Assembly (NCBI GenBank): GCA_022508505.1
Contig: JAFLVC010000002.1
Location: 62,001-126,000, forward strand
Source of the DNA: Clostridiales bacterium
GTDB taxonomy: Bacteria > Bacillota > Clostridia > Christensenellales > Pumilibacteraceae
Direction: 5' to 3'
Length of the DNA stretch: 64,000 nucleotides
A program made the translations under genes and the position numbers. Positions 50,284 to 60,095 of this stretch are shown in pieces. The notes under the pieces are model-generated. The model was not told the origin of the DNA. It worked only from the letters and a program-made list of their open reading frames with translations, and did no database searches. Positions within the stretch are counted from its first letter, which is position 1. Every line of letters starts with the position of its first letter.

Positions 50284-51393
50284 TTACTTTTCGAATTCCT
50301 TTGCGACGTCTTCCAAGAGCTGTCTTATGGGCAGGTGCTGCGGGCACGACTTTTCGCACTTGCCGCACTTTATGCAGTCGGACGCTTTTCCGCCCGTTTT
50401 GGTGTGTATATCGGTGTAGTAGTAGTCGGCGTTCCAATCGTGGTGGATGTTTTTTGTGTTCATGCAGGCGAAAAGGTCGGGAATCTTTATCTGCTTCGGA
50501 CAGCCTTCCGTGCAGTAGCGGCAGGCGGTGCAGGGGATGAGGTTCATGCCCTTGAACACCGCGCACACATTTTGAACGGCTATCATTTCTCTTTCCGAAA
50601 GCGGCGTAAAGTCCTTCATGTACGAAATGTTGTCCGTCATCTGCGCCATGTTGCTCATGCCGGAGAGCACCATGAACATTCCCTCAAAGCCCGCCGCAAA
50701 GCGAATGGCGTAGCTCGCGGCGCTGTTATCCCCGAGCGCGTCGAAAAACTTTTTTGCGTCGTCGGGAAGGTTTACGAGCCTGCCGCCCCTGACCGGCTCC
50801 ATGACGATAATCGGCTTATTATGCTTGCGGCATACGTCGTAGCACTTTTTGGACTGTACCGCCGGATCGTCGTAGTCCACGTAGTTGAACTGTATTTGAA
50901 CGACTTCGACCTGCGGATACTCGGTGAGGATTCGGTCGAGTACGTCCGCCGTGTCGTGGAAGGATAAGCCGAAGTGCTTGATTTTGCCTTCCGCCTTTAG
51001 CTCTAACGCCGTCTCGTAGGCGCGGCACTTTTTGAAGTGCTCGAATACTTCCTTGCTCTGCGCGTGCATCAAATAGAAGTCGAAATAGTCGACGCCTAAG
51101 ATTTTGAGCTGTTTTTCGAAGAACGGGCGAATGTCGGACTGCGTGTTGAAATACGGCGCGGTCAGCTTGTTCGTCAGTATGTATTTGTCGCGCGGATAGC
51201 GAGCTACGAGACAGTCTGCAAGCGCCGTTTCGCTCAGCCCGTCGTGGTAGCCGTGCGCCGTGTCGAAATAGTTGAAGCCGTTTTCCATAAATGCGTCTAT
51301 CATTCTGTTGAACTCGGCGTAGTCGATTTTGTTCCCATTCATGGGTAGTCTCATGCAGCCGAAGCCTAATTTTTTATGTACGTTTTCAAACAT
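50284..51393 (-). CDS. Aldo/keto reductase with two C-terminal 4Fe-4S clusters
   Basis: 369 residues. AKR barrel (LGFGCMRLPMNG, FNYFDTAHGYHDGLSETALA with catalytic Tyr, YILTNKL with Lys, YLMHAQS with His) fused to a ferredoxin-like tail: CTACRYCTEGCPKQI and CIKCGKCEKSCP. Fe-S aldo/keto reductases of anaerobes probably take electrons from ferredoxin instead of NADPH. CAAGGAG site. Lies 20 nt behind the flavodoxin gene, a likely electron partner. Confidence 0.9.
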   Translation of the reverse strand: MFENVHKKLGFGCMRLPMNGNKIDYAEFNRMIDAFMENGFNYFDTAHGYHDGLSETALADCLVARYPRDKYILTNKLTAPYFNTQSDIRPFFEKQLKILGVDYFDFYLMHAQSKEVFEHFKKCRAYETALELKAEGKIKHFGLSFHDTADVLDRILTEYPQVEVVQIQFNYVDYDDPAVQSKKCYDVCRKHNKPIIVMEPVRGGRLVNLPDDAKKFFDALGDNSAASYAIRFAAGFEGMFMVLSGMSNMAQMTDNISYMKDFTPLSEREMIAVQNVCAVFKGMNLIPCTACRYCTEGCPKQIKIPDLFACMNTKNIHHDWNADYYYTDIHTKTGGKASDCIKCGKCEKSCPQHLPIRQLLEDVAKEFEK

Positions 51394-51413
51394 AATACTC
51401 TCCTTGGATTGCT

Positions 51414-51932
51414 TTAAGCTTCAACGCTTTTCTTTGCCCACTCGGCGACTTTCTTTTCGGACTGCGCCGCTTTCGCGCCGTGAATGGAAAGGCCGCGAAG
51501 CAGTGCGGCGCCCGGGCATATCATTTTCAGGTCGCGCTCGCTCAGGGAAAGCCCGCTACCTTCGTTGGTGCAAAACGGCGCGATTCTCTTGCCGACGAGG
51601 TTTAGCTTTTCCAATAGCGTGAACATTGCCATAGGCATCGTTCCCCACCAATTGGGGTAGCCGACGAATATGACGTCATAGCCGTCCAAGCTTTCGGGAT
51701 ACGCCTTGACTGCGGGGCGGGCGTTTGCGTTAAGCTCCTTTTGCGCCACGTCGATACATTCGTTATAGTCCTCGGGGTAGGGTTCTGCCGTCTCCACCTC
51801 GAACAGGTCGCCGCCGACCGCATTTTGAATGAACTCGGCGACAATTTCCGTATTACCCTTAGCAAGATTTTTGATGCTACCGTTGACGTAGTTCTGTCCT
51901 TTTCTCGAGTAGTACACGATTAGGTTTGCCAT
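51414..51932 (-). CDS. Flavodoxin
   Basis: 172 residues, AAGGAG site. FMN loop YYSRKGQNYVNGSI, isoalloxazine contacts GYPNWWGTMPMAMFTLLEKL and the end motif TNEGSGLSLSERDLK; flavodoxin_4 class. Small soluble electron carrier. Leader of the gene is the second copy of the four-way-junction repeat. First gene of a flavodoxin-AKR operon. Confidence 0.92.
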   Translation of the reverse strand: MANLIVYYSRKGQNYVNGSIKNLAKGNTEIVAEFIQNAVGGDLFEVETAEPYPEDYNECIDVAQKELNANARPAVKAYPESLDGYDVIFVGYPNWWGTMPMAMFTLLEKLNLVGKRIAPFCTNEGSGLSLSERDLKMICPGAALLRGLSIHGAKAAQSEKKVAEWAKKSVEA

Positions 51933-51991
51933 GGGTCAAGCTCCTTTTTGTATTGGAATTGCTTTAAGTCGCACCTTTCCGTACATTATAT

Positions 51992-52138
51992 CACAAGCAA
52001 AATATGCTTGCTTGCAATAGCATTTTTGCGCCGTGATTCAATATCGCAGTCGCGTGAATTACGCGAGGCGCGTCAGCGCCACGATTGCAACGCAATCGTT
52101 ACTGCGTATATTATAACACAAAGCCGCAATAATTTCAA
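51992..52138 (-). promoter_or_regulatory. Flavodoxin promoter merged with the four-way-junction repeat, copy 2
   Basis: Minus strand TTGAAA (52138-52133), 17 nt, TATAAT (52115-52110). The junction (52112-52040) has the same outer stem and hairpins ACGATTGC/GCAATCGT, GGCGC/GCGCC and CGCGT/ACGCG; the last pair of the third hairpin is C-G in copy 1 and T-A here, a compensatory change, while loops differ freely. The tail GAATCACGGCGCAAAAATGC is identical to copy 1. Confidence 0.8.
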
Positions 52139-52146
52139 GCATAAAG

Positions 52147-52178
52147 AAAAAGGACTTGCATAAAGTCAAGTCCTTTTT
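52147..52178 (-). terminator. Terminator of the giant secreted protein gene
   Basis: AAAAAGGACTTG / CAAGTCCTTTTT perfect 12-bp stem with 8-nt loop, 12 nt behind the stop. Confidence 0.9.
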
Positions 52179-52190
52179 GCCGTAGTTGTT

Positions 52191-55100
52191 TTATGCGGCT
52201 TGCGCGGCGTCGTAGGCGTCCTTCCAAATCCTCGTCCAAGGATTTTCGTTGCCGCCCGTTATGGGAAGTTCGCCTTTGAGAAGGTCTTCGAGCGATGTGT
52301 ACGTGACGTCCTTGCCGTCGAACACGAACGAGTTGTTCGACACGTACCAGTGGTCGTTGTAAATCGTCGCGTTGCCGAGCCCGCTCGAAACCATGTTGTA
52401 CGGGTCGCTCGTGTCGGCATTTCTGAGCGTCGCATTGAGCGACAGTACGACGACACTCGCAAACTTGGTATCTATCGAAGCGCCGGATATGTAGTTGTCT
52501 AGCAGATTGTCGTCGCCGTCGTTTGCGCCGGTGAGCGAGACGTTCAAGTCATTGAGACTGTTATTGCCCGTCAGCTCTTTTAAGCCTATCGTTATGCTGT
52601 GCTTGCCGTTATCGTAGGTGTAGCCCTTGAATACTGTCGCAATCGTAGGCGTAGCCACCGCTTTGCTTTCAGCCGTTATTGCGCTCGATATTGCCGATTG
52701 CAGGTTGATGCCGAATACGGTGAATTTTGTGCTCAGCGGTACGAGATAGAACAAGCATTCGTTCAAGAACTTTTCTATGTCGTTTGAAATCATGTACAGG
52801 AATTCGTCGACCGTGTATTGTGCGTACACGCGATTGCAGTTGAAGAACTTCTTCTTTGTGGGGAAGAGCCAGCTGCCGTACTTGATTTCTTCCTCGTTCC
52901 AGCTCTTTACGCCGTCTACGTACAGCATGTTGTCGTAGAAATACAGCCTTGTCGAGAGATCGCCGACGACAGTTGCGCTGAGCGCCGTGCAGTCTTTGAA
53001 ATTGAGCTCGACATACGCCGCCGTCTTGTATTCGGGCTCGTCGGGATCTTGCGCCTGTTCCGCGGTAAGCAAGCCCATTGCGATTCGCTCTTGCTTGCTG
53101 TACAGCTTGACCTTGACGTCGTAGTGTATGTCGACGGTTACCAAGTCGAGCCCGATTACGGATATATTGAGCGTAATAGTGTCGCTCGTGTCGACGCCGC
53201 CGATTCTAAACTCCATAAGGTTTGCCGTATTGAGAAGGTCAAACAACAAATGCTTGATATTTGAAAGGTCGGAGTAGGAGGTCTTGTTCTTTTCGTCGGT
53301 GACGTTGATGAGCGCGTTCATATCTGGCGCAATCACTACCTCTCCGCCCGAGGTGAAGTCGACGTCTATGTATTCGATTACAGCGGTGTTGACGTCGAGG
53401 TTTTTAATAGCCACGCCGTTTACGACGCCCTTGCCGCTCTCGTTTACGCCCTGCGACACCTTGAGCTCCGCCGTGCCTTTGCCCTTGGTCGTCAGGCTGT
53501 TGCTTACCGTCGCGCCAAGCTCGCCGCCGTCTGCCGTCAGCGAAATGCCGTTTACTATGTCGGAGAACTCGGGAACTTCTATTTCGGTGTACTCGTCGGG
53601 AAGTTCGGGCGCTTCCGGCGTCGCTTCCTCGTCCGATTTGAACCTGCCTATGGCGTTTGCGATATGCTCTTTGATTTGGTCGGTCGAGCCGAGCAGAGCG
53701 TTTATCTTTTCCTCGCGCGTGCCCGTCATGCCGTCGGGAGCGAGCACGAGATCCCATGCGCTCTTGACGTCGTCGAGTGCGTCGCCGAGGTTGATGAGAA
53801 GCGCTACGATATTTTCTATCGTGTCGCGTATGCCGTCCATGCCGACAATGTCGAGCGAGTCGAACACGCCGGAGTCTATGTCGACGCGGTACTCGGCGGG
53901 GATTATCAGATTGAGCGTTTCGTCATTTACGCCGAGAATCTTGAACACCGACGCGAGTATCTGCATGACCGAGCCGTAGTCGATCGATATGTTTTCGCCG
54001 TAGCCCGTCTTGGATTCCTTGTAGCTGAGGAAAGCGACCTTGTCGTACAGCGTGTCGCCGTAGTAGTAGCCCGAGAGAATATAGAAGGCGAGGGTGAGCG
54101 AGCCGCCGTTTTCGGACACGCCGTCGAGCTTGAGGTGCGCTTCGAGGTTGATGTCGTAGCCGCCCTTTTCGGTCTTGACGAGCTTGCCCTTGAGAACGGG
54201 GAGTGCCGCGCCGCCTTCGGTGACGCCGCCGACCGTAACCGTCTTGCCCGCGACCACGCTCTCGGTGCCGTCGTCGTTTTGGACCGTCTTGTCGTTTTCC
54301 TTGTACGAGAAGGCGAATGTGTCGATGCTGAACGTTATGTTGCCGTCCGCGTCGTGCGTGGTGAAGGTGTGAACGAGGTTGTTGACAAGCTCGATGTAGT
54401 CGATTATCGAAACGTACGCGTCGCTGTTTTCGGGAAGCGCTATGCCGAGCGTCTTTTCGCTTAAGTTCGGCGCGCCGATTGCGGCGTGTACGCTCATTCC
54501 CGCAATGCTCGTATCAATCGTTATTTCGGAGAGCGCAGACTTATCAAGTGTGAGCACGGGCGAGATGTCAATCACAAAGCCCGCGAGCGCAAAGCCGATT
54601 GTCGGAGTATTGCTGCGCATATAGAGGTTGAACATGTCGGCGAGCGTCTTTATCGCGCTCGGAGCGCCCTCGTAGTCGTGGAGCTTGCCGAATAGGAGTG
54701 CCGCCGCTTCGTCTATGCTCTTCGCATTGCCAAGCGACTTGAAGCGGTCTATAATGAGCCCGATGTCGTTGAACGCGCTTATTTCGTCGCTGTCCGAAAT
54801 TCCGAGAAGCACCGCGAGCTCGTCGCTGAGGTAGCGGGGCAGGTATTCGTCGAGAATGGCGTGTATGCGCGCAAGGTCGTTCGGTTCGCCCGAAACGGTG
54901 AACTTAAGCTTCATCTGCCCGAGCTTGATATACAGCACGCCGTTTAAGTATGTGATTTCTATCTTTTCGTCGAACAGCGTGAGGCTTACGCGAACCGCCA
55001 TAGTGTCGAAGTCAATCTCGGCTTTGCCGTCGATCGTCAGCTGCTTCATGTCGGCGGTTCTTACGAGCGCACCGAGGTTGATCGTCAAAGACTTCGCCGT

Positions 55101-58100
55101 CATGGCGTCCTCTACGAGCCTGACCACAGGCGCGAGGAAGTCGGTGAGGTCGGCGAGATCGATATATCCGTCCGTGTTGCCGATGCCGACGGTCTGCGCT
55201 TCGCGGCTCAAAATTTCTATGCCGACCGCGTACTTGGCGCCGTCGACTGTTTTTATCTTGGAAATTGCGCCGACTTCGTCGAGCTCGACGGTGAGGTCGA
55301 TGTCGAGCCGGATGTCGTTTTTATCATCGTCATCGGAGGTGTTCACCGCCGCGTCGACCGTCATGCCTGAAAGCGCGCCGTCGGTGAATGAGATGCCGAG
55401 CGTTATTATTGCGTCGATACCGACGGGGTTAAGGTCGGCGAGCACCGCAAAGCCGTAATCTGTGTGATAGAGCGAAATCTCGGCGGCGAGAAGCTTTTCT
55501 ATAGAGAACGCGTCGGAACTTACTTTTTGCAAAAGCTCGTCGAGAATGTCCTTGACCTGCGGGATAGCCGTCGTAACGCTTTCGAGCAGGGCGTTGAGGT
55601 CGGCTTCTGTCGTGCCGCACTTGAGCATAATCTCGCCGTTGTTGAGGTCGAGATACAGCACGTCGTCCTTGTAGATGACGGAGAGCGGAATGTCGCCTAT
55701 CATGACAATCGCTTTTACCGCAAGGTCGCTTTCCTCGGTGGGGAGGGCGAGCGTTATCTTGCCCGAAACATTTATGCCGAACAGCGTGACGTCTACGTCG
55801 AACTCAAAGCCTTCGGCAAGCACAAGCGGCATGACCGCGTCTATTACGGGCTTAAACTCGATAACCGATATGAAGTCTGCGTCGGGGACGGTTATGTTCG
55901 CGCCGCTCGCTATATTGTAAAGCTTTGCGGTGACAGTCTTGCCGTCCAAAGCCGTGTCGACGCGGACTTGCGAAAGGTCTGTCAAAGCGTTAAGTACGAG
56001 CGTTATGTCTTTGCCCGTAAACGGCGCGAGCGACACGCAAGCGTCGAGATTGCCGTCCGCTACAGAAAGCGATATCGCATTCAGCACGCTGTCGAGAAGA
56101 TCGCGGATTTGCTCTACCGTCGGGGCCTTCGCGTTTTCGAGCGCGCCCTTGATTGCGTCTTTTAGAGTGGTTTCGAGGTCGGCGACCATATCGAGCGCAT
56201 TTTCTATCGTCGGCATAAGCTCTGCGGGAATGACCGCGGCGAGGCTTTCGAGCATGGGTCGCACGTCGTCGAGCGAGGCGGTGAGCGCCGCGTTGACGGT
56301 GCCGCTTATCTCGATATAGACCGTTTTGCCGATTAATGTTACGGTTGCCGTGACGGCGGGCATGTAGTCTATGCCCGAAATGCTCGTCACGTCGAGCTTT
56401 AGTTTGAGGTTGTCGAGCCCGCCGTTAAGGTCGATTGCGAGTGTGCCGCCGAGCGCGACGTCGCCGTAGCTCGCGTAGAACTCTGCCGTCGCCGCTCGCG
56501 CTCCTATAAGCTCGGCAATCGCGTCGATCGTCGGGATGAATTCTTTTACGTCGCTGTACGAGTCGGGGCTGTCCACCGTTAAGCCGAGATCGTCGACCGA
56601 GCAGGGGACTATGTTGCAGTCGAGTCCGAACGTCACGCCCGCGTACTCGCCGCCGATAGATACGTCGCCCGTTTCCACGTTGATTGTAAGCGTGACCGAA
56701 GCGCCGGCTATTTCCGCTTTGAGGACGAGCTCGCTGTCTTTGACGGATACGTATTTGACCGCGTCGAGAATCGTCGGAACGAGCGCCGCTATATCGACGT
56801 CGACCTCGGGCATTTCCATATAAGGAGTGGCGAGGTCTATGCCGAACGCTTGGAGCAGCTTTTCGATATGCGGCACGAATAGGTCGATATCGGATACGTT
56901 GAGCTTGAACTTGACGTTGCCCAGCCCGATATACGCCGTGTCGCCGACGTATGCGACGTCGAGCGTTTGGTCGAGCGCGCCTATCTTGCCGACTGCGGCG
57001 ACCGCGACGTTTGCAATATCTATCTCGAAGTCGGCGCTTAGCGTTATTGTAGCGCCGTCAAAGCTCACATAGCCGTCAACGGTTGCCGTCAGCGCTTCCG
57101 CACTTGCGTAGTCGAGAATATAGGGGATGAGTCCCGGGATTTCGTTCGCGTCGATGTAGTTGACGGCGCGAACTTCCACCTCGCGCTTTTCGGGGAGCGT
57201 TATTTCGAGCGCCACCGCCGCGTCGAGCTTGATGTCGAGCACGTTGACGTTTGCCGAAAGCGCGAGCCCCGTCAGGGCGCTGCCGTCGCGCGTGAGCGTA
57301 ATTGTTATCGGTGCGCCGAGAATGCGCAGGCCGATTCTTATGGTGTGTTCGTCCGCCGAAAGGCTTTGGAGGGTGTTTATCCAATCGCCGACCGTCTCGG
57401 GCAAAAAGTCCTTCAGCCTGTCGAACGTGCTCGTGTCGAGGCTTACGTACTTGCTTATCTCATCGACGAGTGCGGGGACGTCGTCAGCCCTTGCCGTCAC
57501 GCCGATGTTGCCGATAGAGGCGTACAGCGCGTTATTTACGTACTGAACGGAAAGCTCTTGACCGAGGATTGTTACCGTGCCGTCGACCGTAACGCCGTCA
57601 AAGCCGTCGCGCGCAACGTACGCGTCGAGCGAAACCGTAGTGCCGTCGACGGTTATGTCGCCCTTGATTCCGTACGCTTCGTGGTCGAGCACCGTAGAGA
57701 TTGCGGCGGGCACGAAGTCGACGAGTGGCGAGAGGTCGACGTAGCTCTTGTCGGGCGTTTCGAATATGAGGTTTTTGGCGGGCTTGGCGGACAGTGCGAT
57801 CTTGATTCCGAACGCTTCGACAGTTGCCGAAACGCTTTCGAGGTCGTAGCTCTCGTTGTTTTTGAGAGTAATCGTCGCTTCGACCGTCGCAAGCCCCTCG
57901 AGCTTGAGCGGAATGTGAATGAATACGTTGTCGTCGTTCTTTTCACAGGTCATGCCCGCCATGAGGTCCTCGCCGAACAGCGAGCCTAAGTCGGGCAGGG
58001 TAACGCCCGACGCGAACATGTCCATAAGAGATTTTACCGCGGGATCGCTTATAAGCGCCGTGGCTTTGTCGACGGGGAGATACCCTTTTATGTCGTTTAG

Positions 58101-59402
58101 CGTTATGTATACGAGGTCGTCGTCAGGCCGGCCTACAGCCGCGCCCTTGCCGTATTCTATGTACAGGTCGTCGTAACGCGCCCTGATGTTGAGCGTTCCG
58201 ATATTGACCGACAGCTTGAGGTTTTTGAGATCGACAGAGCCGATAGAGAGGTTTGCCGAAAGGTCGAGGTTTTCGGCGCCGCTTATGTACTTGCCGAACG
58301 CGTACATCAGATAGTCGGCGGTCTCGAGCTCGGCAGGCGGGATATCGTCGCCGCCGCCGACGTCGCCCATGTGCGACTCGAAGAAGGCTTGCTCGGGCAG
58401 GACTATGTCCTTGTTGCCTATCTCGCTGAACGTCTCGGTGAGCGACGAGTTGCAGATAAGCGCGCCTATCCCCGGTATGTCGATGCCGTACGTCTCGCGC
58501 ACCGTTACCGATATGGGATACCAATTTTTGTCAATCTTGATCGTGACGACGACAGAGCCGTCGCTTTCCTTGCTGTAGTCTGGATTTTTGGACGAGCCCG
58601 CCATGGTGCGAGTCTCGTTGCGCGAGTACATCGTCGCGCTCACAGGATCGAGGGTGAGGGTATATTGGAAGTTGCCGTCCTTATCGGGCGTCAGCGACTC
58701 GGGATTGTAGAAGCCGTAGTCTTCGGCGTCTCCGTCGTCCGCTTCGCTCTGCTGTGCGTTGACAGCCTGCTTGGAGGAGGCGTTGTCGTCGCGCACCGAT
58801 TTTATCGTTATGCCGTAGTCCTTTTCGGGATCTTCGGTGACGGATAGAACCTGCTTTGTCAGCTCGTTGGGAACAAGCCCGTACAGCTCGCCGAATTTTG
58901 CCGATATGTCTTTTACGCTGTTGGCGTACTTGGCGGTCTTGCCGCTGACGCTCGTCGAGGGACGGTACAGAACGCGCGTGCCGTTTATGTATTTTTGTTC
59001 GGCGACGCTCTTTGCCCACGAGCTTGAAATCGATTCGGTGAAAATCTTGTCGCCCTTGACGACGCGGGTGTTGTACACGCTCTGGTTGTAGCTCATGCCC
59101 ATGCCGAGCTCTGCCGAAACGGTGCCGTTTGTGTATCCTCTGAAGTAGCGCGATGTGTAAAGCTTTTCGGCCGTGTACTTTACGTTGGATATGAGGTCGT
59201 GGTCCTCGGGCGTCGAGCCGTCCGTCGGAACGTCCGCATACATGCAGATGCGCTGACCGACTGCGGAATGCTTGGTGTTGTCCGAGTTGAGCCCCGAAAA
59301 TCCGGTCATAAGCGATACTGCGATGACCGTACATAACGTAAATATTATTGCCAGCCGACGCTTTGTGAACGTCGATCTGCTGCCTATCAGTTTGTTTCGC
59401 AT
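52191..59402 (-). CDS. Giant secreted repeat protein
   Basis: 2403 residues. N-terminal signal peptide or anchor (KRRLAIIFTLCTVIAVSLMT). The first 390 residues form a Ser/Tyr/Asn-rich head. After it a motif Y-x-(D/N)-x-x-(L/V)-Y-(I/L) recurs near residues 414, 617, 819, 1026, 1246, 1491, 1785 and 2157 (for example QYVNNALYASIGN, AYVGDTAYIGLGN, TYLNGVLYIKLGQ), spaced about 200-370 apart. Each unit alternates beta-strand pairs with an acidic helix (LVPTILDAV). Reminiscent of LolA/LppX-like beta sheets, unproven. No LPXTG or S-layer module at the C-terminus. Weak ribosome site; own promoter and terminator. Confidence 0.88.
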   Translation of the reverse strand: MRNKLIGSRSTFTKRRLAIIFTLCTVIAVSLMTGFSGLNSDNTKHSAVGQRICMYADVPTDGSTPEDHDLISNVKYTAEKLYTSRYFRGYTNGTVSAELGMGMSYNQSVYNTRVVKGDKIFTESISSSWAKSVAEQKYINGTRVLYRPSTSVSGKTAKYANSVKDISAKFGELYGLVPNELTKQVLSVTEDPEKDYGITIKSVRDDNASSKQAVNAQQSEADDGDAEDYGFYNPESLTPDKDGNFQYTLTLDPVSATMYSRNETRTMAGSSKNPDYSKESDGSVVVTIKIDKNWYPISVTVRETYGIDIPGIGALICNSSLTETFSEIGNKDIVLPEQAFFESHMGDVGGGDDIPPAELETADYLMYAFGKYISGAENLDLSANLSIGSVDLKNLKLSVNIGTLNIRARYDDLYIEYGKGAAVGRPDDDLVYITLNDIKGYLPVDKATALISDPAVKSLMDMFASGVTLPDLGSLFGEDLMAGMTCEKNDDNVFIHIPLKLEGLATVEATITLKNNESYDLESVSATVEAFGIKIALSAKPAKNLIFETPDKSYVDLSPLVDFVPAAISTVLDHEAYGIKGDITVDGTTVSLDAYVARDGFDGVTVDGTVTILGQELSVQYVNNALYASIGNIGVTARADDVPALVDEISKYVSLDTSTFDRLKDFLPETVGDWINTLQSLSADEHTIRIGLRILGAPITITLTRDGSALTGLALSANVNVLDIKLDAAVALEITLPEKREVEVRAVNYIDANEIPGLIPYILDYASAEALTATVDGYVSFDGATITLSADFEIDIANVAVAAVGKIGALDQTLDVAYVGDTAYIGLGNVKFKLNVSDIDLFVPHIEKLLQAFGIDLATPYMEMPEVDVDIAALVPTILDAVKYVSVKDSELVLKAEIAGASVTLTINVETGDVSIGGEYAGVTFGLDCNIVPCSVDDLGLTVDSPDSYSDVKEFIPTIDAIAELIGARAATAEFYASYGDVALGGTLAIDLNGGLDNLKLKLDVTSISGIDYMPAVTATVTLIGKTVYIEISGTVNAALTASLDDVRPMLESLAAVIPAELMPTIENALDMVADLETTLKDAIKGALENAKAPTVEQIRDLLDSVLNAISLSVADGNLDACVSLAPFTGKDITLVLNALTDLSQVRVDTALDGKTVTAKLYNIASGANITVPDADFISVIEFKPVIDAVMPLVLAEGFEFDVDVTLFGINVSGKITLALPTEESDLAVKAIVMIGDIPLSVIYKDDVLYLDLNNGEIMLKCGTTEADLNALLESVTTAIPQVKDILDELLQKVSSDAFSIEKLLAAEISLYHTDYGFAVLADLNPVGIDAIITLGISFTDGALSGMTVDAAVNTSDDDDKNDIRLDIDLTVELDEVGAISKIKTVDGAKYAVGIEILSREAQTVGIGNTDGYIDLADLTDFLAPVVRLVEDAMTAKSLTINLGALVRTADMKQLTIDGKAEIDFDTMAVRVSLTLFDEKIEITYLNGVLYIKLGQMKLKFTVSGEPNDLARIHAILDEYLPRYLSDELAVLLGISDSDEISAFNDIGLIIDRFKSLGNAKSIDEAAALLFGKLHDYEGAPSAIKTLADMFNLYMRSNTPTIGFALAGFVIDISPVLTLDKSALSEITIDTSIAGMSVHAAIGAPNLSEKTLGIALPENSDAYVSIIDYIELVNNLVHTFTTHDADGNITFSIDTFAFSYKENDKTVQNDDGTESVVAGKTVTVGGVTEGGAALPVLKGKLVKTEKGGYDINLEAHLKLDGVSENGGSLTLAFYILSGYYYGDTLYDKVAFLSYKESKTGYGENISIDYGSVMQILASVFKILGVNDETLNLIIPAEYRVDIDSGVFDSLDIVGMDGIRDTIENIVALLINLGDALDDVKSAWDLVLAPDGMTGTREEKINALLGSTDQIKEHIANAIGRFKSDEEATPEAPELPDEYTEIEVPEFSDIVNGISLTADGGELGATVSNSLTTKGKGTAELKVSQGVNESGKGVVNGVAIKNLDVNTAVIEYIDVDFTSGGEVVIAPDMNALINVTDEKNKTSYSDLSNIKHLLFDLLNTANLMEFRIGGVDTSDTITLNISVIGLDLVTVDIHYDVKVKLYSKQERIAMGLLTAEQAQDPDEPEYKTAAYVELNFKDCTALSATVVGDLSTRLYFYDNMLYVDGVKSWNEEEIKYGSWLFPTKKKFFNCNRVYAQYTVDEFLYMISNDIEKFLNECLFYLVPLSTKFTVFGINLQSAISSAITAESKAVATPTIATVFKGYTYDNGKHSITIGLKELTGNNSLNDLNVSLTGANDGDDNLLDNYISGASIDTKFASVVVLSLNATLRNADTSDPYNMVSSGLGNATIYNDHWYVSNNSFVFDGKDVTYTSLEDLLKGELPITGGNENPWTRIWKDAYDAAQAA

Positions 59403-59491
59403 TTATTTAACCTGTTAACGGTTGATTACTTTTTGATTCGGGCGGTAGCGTTCGGCGTTCGCCGATTTACCGTTTACTTTACCCTATGCCG

Positions 59492-59520
59492 ACATTCTAA
59501 CATTTTAATCACATTTTGTC
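59492..59520 (-). promoter_or_regulatory. Promoter of the giant gene
   Basis: Minus strand TTGACA (59520-59515), 17 nt, TAGAAT (59497-59492). The motif TTAAAATGTT occurs twice (over the -10 spacer and again upstream). The rest of 59403-59907 is AT-rich with no ORF; nothing else is recognised there except the tRNA promoter. Confidence 0.75.
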
Positions 59521-59867
59521 AATAATTTTCCAACATTTTAACACAATTTTGTTTAAAAACAGCCGATTTTGGGCTCAAAAAGGGGTTAAAAGTGATGTTT
59601 TTATCACAATATAACCGCGCGGTTTTTTTATCATAAGGAAATGTGAAAATCGCGGGATAAAATCATAACGATAAAGTTGTCAATATATACACAAATTTCT
59701 TTTTCGCATATACTATATATAGCGGTTTTTCGTTTTCGGGCGTTTTTGCAGTCAAACATGCGGGATAAATGTATAACTATCGGTATATATTTGTATAATT
59801 GTACATAATATGCGGCAAAAATCGGGGTTTATCGGGGAAAAGCGCGGCGGCGAAGGCGACAAAACGG

Positions 59868-59896
59868 TTGACAAACGGCAAAATGCGTGATATAAT
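59868..59896 (+). promoter_or_regulatory. Promoter of tRNA-fMet
   Basis: TTGACA (59868-59873), 17 nt, TATAAT (59891-59896), 11 nt before the tRNA. Confidence 0.85.
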
Positions 59897-59907
59897 GCGG
59901 GAAATGA

Positions 59908-59985
<78 letters not shown>

Positions 59986-59989
59986 AATC

Positions 59990-60017
59990 AAAAAAGGAGC
60001 CTTGAGCTCCTTTTTTT
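59990..60017 (+). terminator. Terminator of tRNA-fMet
   Basis: AAAAAAGGAGC / GCTCCTTTTTTT stem. Confidence 0.9.
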
Positions 60018-60095
60018 AATTTAATAAATGGCGGGGCTTGAACCCGACAGGGCGCGACCGTATAGAGAGGAAGCGCGGAATAGAGATGCCCGCGC

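Noticed and set aside
53664-54464. 266-codon plus-strand ORF inside the giant gene
   Set aside because: Antisense shadow of a GC-rich gene; composition is Val/Glu/Arg-rich, no ribosome site, and the minus-strand frame is continuous and repeat-structured.
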